Below are positions 32,947-41,983 of a stretch of DNA of 64,000 bases, piece by piece. The stretch is taken from positions 19,910 to 83,909 of the forward strand of contig JARZZM010000014.1 in the NCBI GenBank assembly GCA_030130125.1, read 5' to 3'. This stretch comes from Thermoproteota archaeon. GTDB lineage: Archaea > Korarchaeota > Korarchaeia > Korarchaeales > Korarchaeaceae. Within the stretch, counting starts at the first letter, position 1, and each line of letters starts with the position of its first letter. The notes under the pieces were generated by a model that was not told where the DNA came from, made no database searches, and saw nothing but the letters and a program-made list of their open reading frames with translations. A program made the translations under genes and the position numbers.

Positions 32947-34530
32947 ATGGGCAGGTGGTCCCTTGGAACTAGAGTAGCCTACGTTTCCGATATCAACTCA
33001 TCGGTCAGGGAAGCCATGAGGCTTCCCGAGAGGGCTAGAGTTTTTGATACCACCTTAAGGGACGGCGAGCAGACACCTGGAGTCTCACTCACACCGGAGG
33101 AGAAGATTGAAATAGCTATAGCCTTGGACGAGCTGGGAGTGGATGTTATAGAGGCTGGCTTCCCCATCACCTCAAAGGGAGAGTCCCAGTCTGTAAGGGA
33201 GATAGCTAGGGCAATCAAGGAGATGGAGGGCAGCGTCAGGGCCGAGATATGCGCACTGGCCAGATCCACGCCTAAGGACATAGATATGGCGGTGGACGCT
33301 GGCGTCGACTCGGTCCACGTCTTCATAGCCACCTCCCCCCTGCACAGGGAGTACAAGCTGAGGATGAGCGAGGAGGAGGTGCTGGAGAGGGCTGTGAGGG
33401 CCGTGGAGTACGCGAAGTCGAGGGGCGTGAAGGTGGAGTTCTCCGCTGAGGACGCTACTAGGACAGAGGTGGACTTCCTCCTCGAGGTGTTCAAGGCCGT
33501 AGAGGGGGCTGGGGCCGACAGGGTGGATATACCTGACACAGTCGGTGTCATGTCGCCCCCAGCCATGAGAGCTCTGGTCAGCAGAGTGGTGGACGAGCTC
33601 AGGATACCAGTGAGCGTCCACTGTCACAACGACTTCGGACTGGCGGTGGCCAACTCCCTAGCCGGGGTGGAGGCCGGGGCCCAGCAGGCTCACGTGACCA
33701 TCAACGGGATAGGGGAGAGAGCCGGTAATGCCTCTTTGGAGCAGTTCGTCACCTCTCTGAAGTTCCTCTACGGCGTGGAGACTGGTGTGGATCTCTCAAA
33801 GCTCAGATCGGTATCGGAACTCGTGGAGAAGCTCACTGGAATACAGGTACCCCCTAACGCTCCCATCATAGGGGACAATGCCTTCTCCCACGAGTCCGGC
33901 ATCCATGTCCACGGGGTGCTCGGCCACCCAGGAACCTACGAGCCCCTGAGCCCCGAGGTGGTGGGGATGAGGAGGCGCATAGTGCTGGGGAAGCACACGG
34001 GGAGGCACGCAGTGGAGCAAGCGGTGAAGCAGCTCGGTTACGATGTGAGTAAGGAGGAGTTGAACCTCATAATCCAGAGAGTGAAGGAGTTAGGGGATAA
34101 GGGCGTCAAGGTGACCGAGAGGAGGTTTTCTAAGATAGTTGCTGAGGTCGTTGGCGGTAGACCGGGGGCGAGGATCATGGAGGTGCCAGAGTGGACAGTA
34201 GTTACGGGCAGCAGCACCACCCCCTCAGCCTGGGTGAGGGTCAGGTTAAAGGGCGAGGAGAGAAGGAGTGCCGGCTGGGGAGTGGGTCCCGTCGACGCGA
34301 TAGCCAACGCACTCAAGTCCATAGATGGAATGCCTGAGTTCAGGCTGACGAGGTTCGAGCTCAACGCCGTCAGCAGGGGGACTGAAGCGGTGGGTGAGGT
34401 CTACGTCAGGGTAGAGTCCAACGGGCTCGCAGCGGAGGGATTCGGGCTCAGCGATGATATAGTGGATGCCAGCATAGAGGCGCTGGTCGATGCCCTGAAC
34501 AAGGTGATGACCCTTGAGGACGGCGGTTGA
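32947..34530 (+). CDS. leuA: 2-isopropylmalate synthase (LeuA; citramalate synthase possible)
   Basis: The first enzyme of leucine synthesis, joining acetyl-CoA to 2-ketoisovalerate. The DRE-TIM barrel begins FDTTLRDGEQTPGVSL; HCHNDFG and GIGERAGNASLE carry metal and substrate residues. About residues 370-527 are the LeuA regulatory domain, where leucine (or isoleucine in citramalate synthase) inhibits. CimA cannot be excluded from the sequence, but the following leuC, leuD and leuB serve either route. The start is set by the TATA position; ATG 33016 lies nearer the barrel. Confidence 0.88.
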   Translation: MGRWSLGTRVAYVSDINSSVREAMRLPERARVFDTTLRDGEQTPGVSLTPEEKIEIAIALDELGVDVIEAGFPITSKGESQSVREIARAIKEMEGSVRAEICALARSTPKDIDMAVDAGVDSVHVFIATSPLHREYKLRMSEEEVLERAVRAVEYAKSRGVKVEFSAEDATRTEVDFLLEVFKAVEGAGADRVDIPDTVGVMSPPAMRALVSRVVDELRIPVSVHCHNDFGLAVANSLAGVEAGAQQAHVTINGIGERAGNASLEQFVTSLKFLYGVETGVDLSKLRSVSELVEKLTGIQVPPNAPIIGDNAFSHESGIHVHGVLGHPGTYEPLSPEVVGMRRRIVLGKHTGRHAVEQAVKQLGYDVSKEELNLIIQRVKELGDKGVKVTERRFSKIVAEVVGGRPGARIMEVPEWTVVTGSSTTPSAWVRVRLKGEERRSAGWGVGPVDAIANALKSIDGMPEFRLTRFELNAVSRGTEAVGEVYVRVESNGLAAEGFGLSDDIVDASIEALVDALNKVMTLEDGG

Positions 34531-35764
34531 GAAGATACTGGCGAGGGCCTCTGGCAGGGACGTGAGCGTGGGAGACATAGTGGAGGCTGAGATAGATGTC
34601 TACATGACCCACGACCCCATGGGGGCGCTGGTCGAGGACGCGCTGAACGAGATAGGTGCTGGGGTGAAGTACCCGGGGAGGGTGGTGGCCATACAGGACC
34701 ACTTCGTACCTGCGAAGGACATAGAGTCTGCGGTACTGAGCATGAGGTTGAGGGAGTTTCACAGGAGGTTCAACTTCGGCTCATATTACGAGGTGGGGAG
34801 GGGAGGGATATGCCACATAGTCCTGCCGGAGGAGGGGCACGTCGTTCCCGGAGATGTGGTGGTGGGCACTGACTCCCACACCCCCACATCGGGAGCTTTA
34901 GGGGCATTCGCGGTAGGAATAGGAGCTACAGAGATGGCCGCAGCTATGGCCCTCGGCAAGCTCTGGTTCAAGGTGCCCCCCACCATCTTGATAAGGGGCG
35001 AGGGGTCCTTCCCCCCTCTGGTGCACGCCAAGGACCTTATCCTTGAGGTGATAGCGAATATAGGAACCGATGGCGCCATATACAAGGTGCTGGAGTTCGA
35101 CGGACCTGCTGTGAGGGAGCTAGGGATGGACGAGAGGTTCGTGCTCACCAACATGTCCGTTGAGGCCGGCGCGAAGACGGGCTTCATCTCCCCGGACGAG
35201 GTCACCTTCCGCTACCTAGAGGGCAGGACCTTCAAGCCGCCTAGACCGGAGTACTCCGATAAGGGAAGCTTCGAGGACGAGCTGACCTTCGATGTGAGCT
35301 CTCTAGAGCCCTTGGTGGCCGCTCCCCACTCTCCTGCGAATGTAAAGGCCGCGAGCGAGGTGGACGAGGAGGTGGACCAAGCGTTCATAGGCTCCTGCAC
35401 CGGAGGGAGGCTTAGCGATTTGAAGGCGGCCGTCAGAATTCTGAGGGGCAGGAGGGTGAGCGAGAGGGTCAGGCTGATCGTGATACCTGGGAGCCAGAGG
35501 GTGTACAGGGAGGCCCTGAGGATGGGGCTCATAGACGCTCTGGTCGAGAGCGGAGCGGCGATAGGGCCACCGAGCTGCGGGCCCTGCTTGGGCGCCCATC
35601 TGGGCGTGCTAGGGCCAAATGAGGTTGGTATCTCCTCATCCAACAGGAACTTCAGGGGCAGGATGGGACACCCCGATTCGCGCGTCTACCTAGCTAGCCC
35701 GAGCACGGTCGCTGCCAGCGCCCTTACCGGGCGAGTGACCGACCCTAGGGAGGTGGTCTCTTGA
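34514..35764 (+). CDS. leuC: 3-isopropylmalate dehydratase large subunit
   Basis: An aconitase-family subunit that isomerises 2- to 3-isopropylmalate with LeuD. The 416-residue archaeal length is normal. GTDSHTPTSGALGAF and the [4Fe-4S] cysteines, in FIGSCTGGRLSD and GPPSCGPCLG, are present. TTG 34514 overlaps leuA by 17 nt, and its stop overlaps the leuD start. Confidence 0.93.
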   Translation: MRTAVEKILARASGRDVSVGDIVEAEIDVYMTHDPMGALVEDALNEIGAGVKYPGRVVAIQDHFVPAKDIESAVLSMRLREFHRRFNFGSYYEVGRGGICHIVLPEEGHVVPGDVVVGTDSHTPTSGALGAFAVGIGATEMAAAMALGKLWFKVPPTILIRGEGSFPPLVHAKDLILEVIANIGTDGAIYKVLEFDGPAVRELGMDERFVLTNMSVEAGAKTGFISPDEVTFRYLEGRTFKPPRPEYSDKGSFEDELTFDVSSLEPLVAAPHSPANVKAASEVDEEVDQAFIGSCTGGRLSDLKAAVRILRGRRVSERVRLIVIPGSQRVYREALRMGLIDALVESGAAIGPPSCGPCLGAHLGVLGPNEVGISSSNRNFRGRMGHPDSRVYLASPSTVAASALTGRVTDPREVVS

Positions 35765-36273
35765 TAAGGGGTAAGGTGATCAAGTACGGCGACGATGTCG
35801 ATACGGATGTGATAATCCCGGCCCGCTACCTGAAGCATGGGGCCGATCCCCAAGTCCTCAGGGAGCATGCTATGGAGGACTTGGATCCGGATTTCAGGGA
35901 GAAAGTGAAGGAGAGAAGGATAATAGTGGCGGGGAGGAACTTCGGTTACGGCTCGAGCAGGGAGCAGGCTCCCTTAGCCCTCAAGTACGCGGGCATAGAG
36001 GTGGTGCTGGCGGAGAGCTTCGCTAGGATCTTCTTCAGGAATGCCATCAACGTGGGACTGCCCGTTATGGAGGTTCCTGGTGTGAGCAAGGTTGTGGAGG
36101 ATGGCGACGTGGTAGAGGTGAATCTGCTTTCGGGCGTGGTCAGAGTTATCGGCAAAGGCGAGCTTAAGGGCACGAGTATACCCGAATTCCTGATGGAGAT
36201 ACTGGAGGCCGGAGGCTTGGTTCCCTACTTGAGGAGGAGATTTCGTGCCGAGAATAGCCCTGATACCCGGTGA
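35761..36273 (+). CDS. leuD: 3-isopropylmalate dehydratase small subunit
   Basis: The 170-residue swivel-domain subunit paired with LeuC. DVDTDVIIPARYLK and NFGYGSSREQAP are the substrate-specificity and active-site segments of the family. TTG 35761 overlaps the leuC stop (TTGA), and the 3' end overlaps leuB by 29 nt. Confidence 0.93.
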   Translation: MIRGKVIKYGDDVDTDVIIPARYLKHGADPQVLREHAMEDLDPDFREKVKERRIIVAGRNFGYGSSREQAPLALKYAGIEVVLAESFARIFFRNAINVGLPVMEVPGVSKVVEDGDVVEVNLLSGVVRVIGKGELKGTSIPEFLMEILEAGGLVPYLRRRFRAENSPDTR

Positions 36274-37231
36274 CGGTGTCGGTCCGGAGATAATGGATGC
36301 TGTTATCCCAGTACTAGAGACACTAGCGGATAAACATGGGATACCTATACAGATGGAGGTTTACGAGGCTGGAGATGAGACGAAGAGGAGAAGGGGAGTT
36401 GCTCTTCCTGAGGACACGTTCGAGGGTGTGCGCAAGGCCGACGCGACGCTGATGGTAGCGGTAGGTGAGACGGCTAAGGAGGTGATCCTCCCGATCAGGC
36501 AGGAGCTCGACCTCTACGTTAATTTAAGGCCAGCCAAGTCATATCCAGTGCCAAACGCCGTTCAGGGATTTGACGTAACAATAGTTAGGGAGAATACCGA
36601 GGGACTTTACGTCAGGGCCGGCTGGACAAATGTGGATACCGCGGTGGATCTTAGGGTAACCACCAGAAGGGGAAGCGAGCGTATCTGCAGGTACGGATAC
36701 AGATATGCCAAAGAGATAGGGAGGGAGAGGGTCTACGTGGTGCACAAGGCCAACGTTCTCTTGGGCTGCAGGCTGTTCAGGGATGTATGCTCCTCCGTGG
36801 CGAAGGAGGAGGGGTTGGAGTTCAGGGAGATGTATGTTGACGCGGCGGCGATGAGGCTGGCCATGGACAGGCCCTTCGATGTAATAATAACGACAAACAT
36901 GTTCGGCGATATACTGGCCGACCTAGCAGCCGCCTACATCGGTGGATTGGGCATGTATCCGAGCGGGAATATAGGGGATGAGAGGGCGGTCTTCGAGCCC
37001 GTTCATGGAACGGCTCCTGACATAGCCGGGAAGGGCATAGCTAATCCCATGGCAACTCTGCTTTCAGCGGCGATGATGTTCAGGTGGTTGGGATACAGGG
37101 AAGCGGGTGAGGAGCTAGAGGAAGCCGTGCGGAGAGCGTGCGAATTGGGATATACCACCCCAGATGTCGGAGGGAAGATGAAAACTTGGGAAGTCTGCGC
37201 TAGCGTGAGAGATCTCATATCAGCTGGGTGA
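36245..37231 (+). CDS. leuB: 3-isopropylmalate dehydrogenase
   Basis: A 328-residue NAD-dependent decarboxylating dehydrogenase of the LeuB/isocitrate dehydrogenase family, oxidising 3-isopropylmalate to 2-ketoisocaproate. PGDGVGPEI opens the fold, VRENTEGLY and the catalytic Tyr/Lys (YRYAKEIG, VHKANV) follow, then TTNMFGDILADL binds metal. GTG 36245 lies inside leuD. A homoisocitrate or related substrate cannot be fully excluded, but the operon context favours leucine. Confidence 0.92.
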   Translation: MPRIALIPGDGVGPEIMDAVIPVLETLADKHGIPIQMEVYEAGDETKRRRGVALPEDTFEGVRKADATLMVAVGETAKEVILPIRQELDLYVNLRPAKSYPVPNAVQGFDVTIVRENTEGLYVRAGWTNVDTAVDLRVTTRRGSERICRYGYRYAKEIGRERVYVVHKANVLLGCRLFRDVCSSVAKEEGLEFREMYVDAAAMRLAMDRPFDVIITTNMFGDILADLAAAYIGGLGMYPSGNIGDERAVFEPVHGTAPDIAGKGIANPMATLLSAAMMFRWLGYREAGEELEEAVRRACELGYTTPDVGGKMKTWEVCASVRDLISAG

Positions 37232-37971
37232 TCGATCCCTTCGACCTTAAATGAAGCTGTTAATGCGATCTCAAGGTTAGTAGGAGACCTATTGCCTGAG
37301 AAGGAGAGATCTCACTAAATTTTCAGCTTAATTGAAGTGCTTAACTTTACTACTGAGGCATCAGGTAGCATCAGCGAGGTTCGTCAAGCTTCTCTCCCAA
37401 ATTCAGCGCGCCAGCAAGGGGAAGAAGGTCCACGTGCCTTACACGGCCAGCGCTTTCTCTGAGGAGGACATCGCATTCCTAGTCGAGAAGAGAGCTCACT
37501 GCACGGCTTCACCGAGAAGAGCAATTGTATTTCTCTAGAGCATGGCACCTTCAGGAGAGTCTCCTCGCTCATTCCGGTCTCATCAGCCAGCTTGATCAGG
37601 CTGGCCACAGCGCCTTATGGGAGGGCCAAGGAATTTAGGAATGTCTCGCTTTGAAGTTGGAGAGGAAAATTAACTTCATATGTCTTCCGAAAGACCTAGA
37701 GGTTTCCCTCTCCTATGCCCAAATGATCCGAACTTGAATACTTAACATTATCAACAAAGTTGAAACGGGACGCTATTCCCTGTTAATCCTACATCCATAC
37801 AATTCATAACATTAATTTTTATTTTTTAATGTGTTGGGGGATTATGTTAGAACGACCTAATTGATCAGGAGAATTTCCTTAAGATCATCAATCCTACTTA
37901 ATGCCTTGTGGGCCTCATCTCATTCCCAAGATATGGCAGCGATTATATCTGGTCCCTCCTAGATATCGTGA
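37232..37971. other. Gene-poor AT-rich gap with decayed coding traces
   Basis: This 740-nt stretch between leuB and the nucleotidyltransferase gene has no convincing intact gene. On the minus strand at about 37955-37861 a protein-like stretch (PDIIAAISWE, stop, DEAHKALSRIDDLKEIL) reads across an internal TGA and looks like a gene remnant. A short frame at 37384-37608 on the same strand begins with a plausible helical segment but turns low-quality. Base composition is more AT-rich than the flanking operons, as expected for decayed sequence. Confidence 0.5.
37943..37950 (+). promoter_or_regulatory. TATA box of the MNT antitoxin gene
   Basis: TTATATCT is centred about 26 nt before ATG 37972, predicting a leaderless transcript. 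Confidence 0.45.
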
Positions 37972-38373
37972 ATGAGCATTGAGAAAATTGTAATTGAATT
38001 GAGAAGAGTTCTCTCAGTAGAGGATAACGTCATTTACGCCATACTCTTTGGATCGGTCGTGGAGGGAAGGATGAGGGAGGATAGCGACATGGATGTCGCC
38101 ATCAAATTCTTCATAAGACCCGAGCCCTTGGAGCTAGGGAGGCTCTCCTCCCTAATGGAATCCGCCGTAGGGAGACCCGTCCACATAGTGGATGTGGATA
38201 CGGCTCCGCCTCCCCTGAGGTATGAGATCTTCAGGACTGGCATCACAATCTTGGTGAGAGACGAGACTCTCATGGCTGAGGATAAGGCAAGGGCCATAAT
38301 GGAGTACTTGGACTCCAAGCCCTATTACGAGAGAATGGTTAAGGGCATGATAAGGGCGATGATGAATGCCTAG
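37972..38373 (+). CDS. Minimal nucleotidyltransferase (MNT) antitoxin
   Basis: A 133-residue MNT-domain protein of the HEPN-MNT toxin-antitoxin class. The motif GS (27-28) with Asp39 and Asp41 (GS-x10-DxD) is intact, so it should bind metal and ATP; family antitoxins inactivate the HEPN RNase partner, in studied cases by adding AMP. The partner gene begins 6 nt before its stop but is broken. The antitoxin itself shows no defect. Confidence 0.8.
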   Translation: MSIEKIVIELRRVLSVEDNVIYAILFGSVVEGRMREDSDMDVAIKFFIRPEPLELGRLSSLMESAVGRPVHIVDVDTAPPPLRYEIFRTGITILVRDETLMAEDKARAIMEYLDSKPYYERMVKGMIRAMMNA

Positions 38374-38795
38374 TCCTGGGCTTGTGGGGAGGATTAGCAG
38401 ATTCAGGACGGCTGTGTCCAAGCTGAAGAGCATCAGATCGATGGGTAGAGAAGGTTACTTCAGCAATCCCTTCGTCATGGACTCGGCCGAGAGGAACTTT
38501 TAGGTGGCCATCGAGGCCGTACTTGACGTAGGGAGCTTCATAATCGCTAAGAAGGGAGGTCCAGTTCCCTCGAAGCACAGGGAGATAGGGCTACTCTTAG
38601 TCAATATGGGAGTTCTCGACGGGGCAGATGGAGAGTTAGTATCTTCTCTAGCGGGATTGAGGAATTCTCCTCGTTCACTCATATTCCGAGGTGGATCACG
38701 AGATCCTGCTATCGCTACTCGGCCAAGTGGAGGAGTTGGAGCGGATAATGTCCGTGATGCTAGGCTACATGGAGAAGGAAGGGATGGATCCCTGA
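38366..38795 (+). pseudogene. HEPN-domain toxin (HepT-like) inactivated by a stop and a frameshift
   Basis: Reading from ATG 38366 gives a DUF86/HEPN protein. An in-frame TAG at 38501-38503 falls in DSAERNF-stop-VAIEAVLD, where relatives have Gln (CAG). After LAGLRN a one-base excess (T at 38666) shifts the frame; in the +1 frame the protein continues LLVHSYSEVDHEILLSLLG to a TGA at 38793-38795, restoring the catalytic Rx4-6H motif (RN-LLVH). Two independent lesions point to a dead toxin beside a live antitoxin. Confidence 0.8.
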
Positions 38796-38888
38796 GATTG
38801 AGGGGCCTGATCAGCTCAGGCGCGCGATTTCAGGACCTCAACTAGCTCGCTAGCTAACTTTTTCCCATTTCCGAATCCACTTACTAGG

Positions 38889-39671
38889 ATGAGATGCGCC
38901 TTCCTAGACCTAGACCATACCGTGATAAAGACCGGATATAGAGAGTACCTCATAGGTAGACCGGCTCGCTTACTCGCTAGGAGGCTAGGTATTCCGGATG
39001 ATGAGGCCGCTCTCATTTTGAGAGAAAAAGTAAGGGAGATCATGAGGGAGAAGATCCTCAATGGAGATTATCTGCATGCCTTCGACTGGGATGTCGTAAT
39101 CCCTGAGGCACTAAGGCGACTGGGTTTGAGGATGAGTGAGTTCGACGCCCTGTCCCTCCTGCTGGAGGCCGTGAGGAGCGGTGCTACCAGCGTTTATCCC
39201 GATTCTGTTGAAGCCATCCAAGAGCTCAGACGGGATCGCAGGGTCTGCCTAATGACCGGCGGCCTTTCCAAGTACCAAGAAGCCATCCTGAGCGAGCTGG
39301 GGATTAGAGAAATGTTTGACGATGTCTTGACCACAGATAGGCTTGGAGTCCTCAAAGTAAGGCCCGAGGCGTTCACGAAGGCCATGGAGATATGCGGTTG
39401 CTCTGCCGCATTTCACACCGGAGATTCCCCAAGTCACGATGTTGCTGGGGCTAAAGGCGCTGGCCTAGCTGCGTTCCTGATGGTAAGGGAACTGAACCAT
39501 CTGAGGGAAGTAGATCCATTCAAGAGGGTAGATCTACTCCTGAAAAGCGGTTACCTCAGAGATTTAATGAGGAAGGACATCCTGTACGGATTCATCCCCG
39601 AGGAGATGATGATACCCGATGCTGTGGTGGTTGAGCTGAGGGAGGTAGTTTCCCTAAGCAGGAGGCTCTAA
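38889..39671 (+). CDS. HAD-superfamily phosphatase
   Basis: A 260-residue haloacid-dehalogenase hydrolase. Motif I FLDLDHTVIK at the N-terminus has the two catalytic aspartates, motif II is LMTGG, the lysine lies in KVRPEAF and motif IV is HTGDSPSHDVAGAKGAG. A helical C1 cap sits between motifs I and II. It resembles phosphoserine or phosphoglycolate phosphatases without clear specificity. It is monocistronic, between the broken toxin and the VapBC pair. Confidence 0.8.
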   Translation: MRCAFLDLDHTVIKTGYREYLIGRPARLLARRLGIPDDEAALILREKVREIMREKILNGDYLHAFDWDVVIPEALRRLGLRMSEFDALSLLLEAVRSGATSVYPDSVEAIQELRRDRRVCLMTGGLSKYQEAILSELGIREMFDDVLTTDRLGVLKVRPEAFTKAMEICGCSAAFHTGDSPSHDVAGAKGAGLAAFLMVRELNHLREVDPFKRVDLLLKSGYLRDLMRKDILYGFIPEEMMIPDAVVVELREVVSLSRRL

Positions 39672-39708
39672 ACTTTCCTAATCAGCGCTCTGATGATTGA
39701 TGAGGGGA

Positions 39709-40128
39709 TTACCAATTCACGATGTTCCTAGGGTCTAACCTCTCGATCCCGGGGATCTTATCGTAAGCTCTATCAGTAGAGATGAGGGGTTCACCCTCCC
39801 TTAGAGCTAGGGCAGCGTAGTAGGCGTCAAAAATGGAGGAGAGACCATACTGCCTCATCAAGGAGATGGCCGCCAGATCGTCCTCCCAAGTGGTCTCCAC
39901 AAACCTTAAGTTCTCAATAAGGGTGAGATGGGTTAACCGCTCCAAGATCTCATCTAGAGAGACTCCCTCTTCTATAGAAACGTAGTAGATCTCGTGAAGC
40001 ACCTCCCTAGATGCCTTGACTTCTCCTAATTTGCCGCTTATGATCATCTTGATCAGTCTGAGGGCTACTGGTTTCAGCCAATCCTCTACCTTTACGTAGG
40101 CGTATAGCACATCCGTTTCAACTATCAT
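39709..40128 (-). CDS. vapC: PIN-domain RNase toxin VapC
   Basis: A PIN-domain ribonuclease of about 139 residues. The first catalytic aspartate is in VETDVLYAYV, a glutamate in EVLHEIYY, and the C-terminal acidic pair in SIFDAYYAALA and STDRAYD. ATG 40128 is preferred to GTG 40137 because VapC proteins begin right before the first strand. The partner gene lies 38 nt upstream on the same strand, the usual antitoxin-first order. Confidence 0.85.
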   Translation of the reverse strand: MIVETDVLYAYVKVEDWLKPVALRLIKMIISGKLGEVKASREVLHEIYYVSIEEGVSLDEILERLTHLTLIENLRFVETTWEDDLAAISLMRQYGLSSIFDAYYAALALREGEPLISTDRAYDKIPGIERLDPRNIVNW

Positions 40129-40165
40129 GGCAATCACCTAGAGTTAGATTTATAGGTAGGAGAGG

Positions 40166-40414
40166 TCACAGCTGCTTCCTCCTCTTGGCTCTCTTAACTG
40201 CATCCTCTCTAGCTAGCCTTTCAGCCTCCGCTTTTAGCTTCCTCCTCTCCTTATCCGTGTCGAGCCACCCCTCTGCGTACTTTTCAGGCTCTCCCCTTAG
40301 GGGGATTAGGACTAAGTGAGTGCCCACTGGTATTATTACCACCTTCTTGATCCCCTCTCTCAACCTCTTTGGAAGAGTTATCCTGCCCCTCTCATCTACG
40401 CCCACAACTGACAT
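40166..40414 (-). CDS. vapB: AbrB/SpoVT-type antitoxin VapB
   Basis: An 82-residue protein. The first 45 residues form a swapped-hairpin AbrB DNA-binding domain (VDERGRITLPKRLREG is diagnostic). The basic, lysine- and arginine-rich C-terminus probably binds the PIN toxin. It would repress its own promoter, in the AT-rich 40415-40491 interval shared with the divergent hydrolase gene. Confidence 0.85.
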   Translation of the reverse strand: MSVVGVDERGRITLPKRLREGIKKVVIIPVGTHLVLIPLRGEPEKYAEGWLDTDKERRKLKAEAERLAREDAVKRAKRRKQL

Positions 40415-40491
40415 TTTATCCCACTACATACAGGATATACCCACTTATAAAAGAGCCCTCCAGTTTTAAGTAAGGACTTCACGAGGGAGCT

Positions 40492-41376
40492 ATGCGCCTG
40501 GTCAGGTTCGTCCACGACAGGACCATAGACTACGGTGTGGAGCAGGATGGAGAGATAGCTCCCTCTAACGTCATCTCAGAGAAGATAGGAAAGGAATTAC
40601 CTCCGAGCTTGGACGCTTTAATAAACCTCCCCCTCATAGATGAAGTGCTTAGACTCGAAGATAAGACACTGGATTGCACCATCCCGCTAGAAGAGGTGAA
40701 GCTCCTCAAGCCCCTCACTTCCCCAGCCAAGATAATTTGTCTAGGAAAGAACTACGCCGAGCATGCGGCTGAAACCGGTTTCGAACCACCAAAGGAGCCT
40801 GTTATCTTCATGAAGGCCCGCACATCGCTCAACGGTCCCTACGATGATGTGATAGTACCTGACGACTACGTTAGGGAGGTGGATTATGAGGGTGAGATAG
40901 CCTTTGTTATGAAGAAGGGTGGGCGTAGGCTCAACGAGAAGGAGGCCAAGGGGTCTATTCTGGGTTACATGGCCTTCAACGACGTCACCGCTAGGGACCT
41001 CCAGAGGAGGGATGGTCAGTGGGTCAGGGGCAAGAGTATCGACACCTTCGCCCCTATAGGACCGTGGATAGATACGTCTGTCGAGTTCGAGGAACTTGGA
41101 GTAACTACCTGGGTTAATGGGGAGAGAAGACAGCATGCCAGCTCTAGCCAGATGATATTCAAACCATGGGACATAATCTCAATTCTGAGTAAGGGTTTAA
41201 CCCTAGAGCCGGGTGATATAATAGCTACAGGAACCCCTTCGGGGGTAGGTGGTTTCTCAAACCCTCCAAAGCTCCTCAAACATGGGGATGTCGTAGAGAT
41301 AGAAATATGGAGTGTGGGCAGGATAAGGAACCGCATAGTCTACGAGAGCATGAGGGAGGGAGATGTGGTCTCCTGA
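40492..41376 (+). CDS. Fumarylacetoacetate hydrolase-family enzyme
   Basis: A 294-residue FAH-superfamily protein, likely a metal-dependent hydrolase, decarboxylase or isomerase of small keto acids such as acylpyruvates or 2-oxo-hept-3-ene-1,7-dioate. IICLGKNYAEHAAE, the metal-binding VDYEGEIAFV and the DVTARDLQ and GTPSGVG segments are typical. ATG 40492 follows an AT-rich promoter region. No aromatic-degradation genes are nearby. Confidence 0.88.
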   Translation: MRLVRFVHDRTIDYGVEQDGEIAPSNVISEKIGKELPPSLDALINLPLIDEVLRLEDKTLDCTIPLEEVKLLKPLTSPAKIICLGKNYAEHAAETGFEPPKEPVIFMKARTSLNGPYDDVIVPDDYVREVDYEGEIAFVMKKGGRRLNEKEAKGSILGYMAFNDVTARDLQRRDGQWVRGKSIDTFAPIGPWIDTSVEFEELGVTTWVNGERRQHASSSQMIFKPWDIISILSKGLTLEPGDIIATGTPSGVGGFSNPPKLLKHGDVVEIEIWSVGRIRNRIVYESMREGDVVS

Positions 41377-41983
41377 CCGATTCTTAGCATCTTAAACGCA
41401 AGCCCTGTGACCGCCCTCGGTGCTTTGCCAGCCTTACCTCAGCATGTAGGCTTCAGAAAGTCGCGGTATAGTTGTTCACTATAGGAGCCATGTTAACAGC
41501 AAAACGCCCCTCGCGCGCAGCCATAGGCTCTAGGACATGGTTCGTGAATGGTAATTTATCACCTCTTGAGGGATATAGGACGGCTGCTCTATGGTACCCT
41601 CATCCTCAATGCCCTAATTGGATCTTTAAAAGAACCTTGGGGTATATGAGGTAGCGATGAGTTTCTTTCCCCCGTAATGAGTTATAATAGACGACGATGC
41701 CCGTGATGGACATAATAGTCCTCGAAAGTCGTGGTGGGAATTAGCCAATTCTTGCGGTGCCAATAGCACATCTGTTCGTCTATTAATCAAGTGGTATTCG
41801 GCACTCAACACTGCAATTACACAAATGTGGCTCTCAGTATGTATCACAATATTATCAAATTATTCCATGATATACAAATAAAAATTGTAATCATCCTTTT
41901 CAATTTAATGAATATTAACGGTTAATTTGTCAAACCATAAGTCTTATAAGATTTATATCAATCGTTTGGGTTTAGGGATCTAC
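41377..41983. other. Gene-poor AT-rich gap upstream of the bd-type oxidase
   Basis: This 607-nt stretch holds only short open frames on both strands (for example 41472-41654 and 41626-41847) with no recognisable motif, start signal or neighbour-like codon use. Its right end carries the oxidase promoter. I see no tRNA, repeat array or transposase remnant. Confidence 0.5.
41951..41959 (+). promoter_or_regulatory. TATA box of the bd-type oxidase operon
   Basis: ATTTATATC is centred about 29 nt before ATG 41984. It makes that ATG, not the open frame's beginning at 41927, the likely leaderless start. Confidence 0.5.

Noticed and set aside
38501..38503. TAG in the HEPN gene as a pyrrolysine codon
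   Set aside because: The homologous position is Gln and the gene has a separate frameshift, so it is decay. No pyrrolysine genes or methylamine methyltransferases are seen.
41472..41847. Short open frames in the gap before cydA
   Set aside because: They have no start signals, no family motifs and codon use unlike the neighbours. They overlap on opposite strands.
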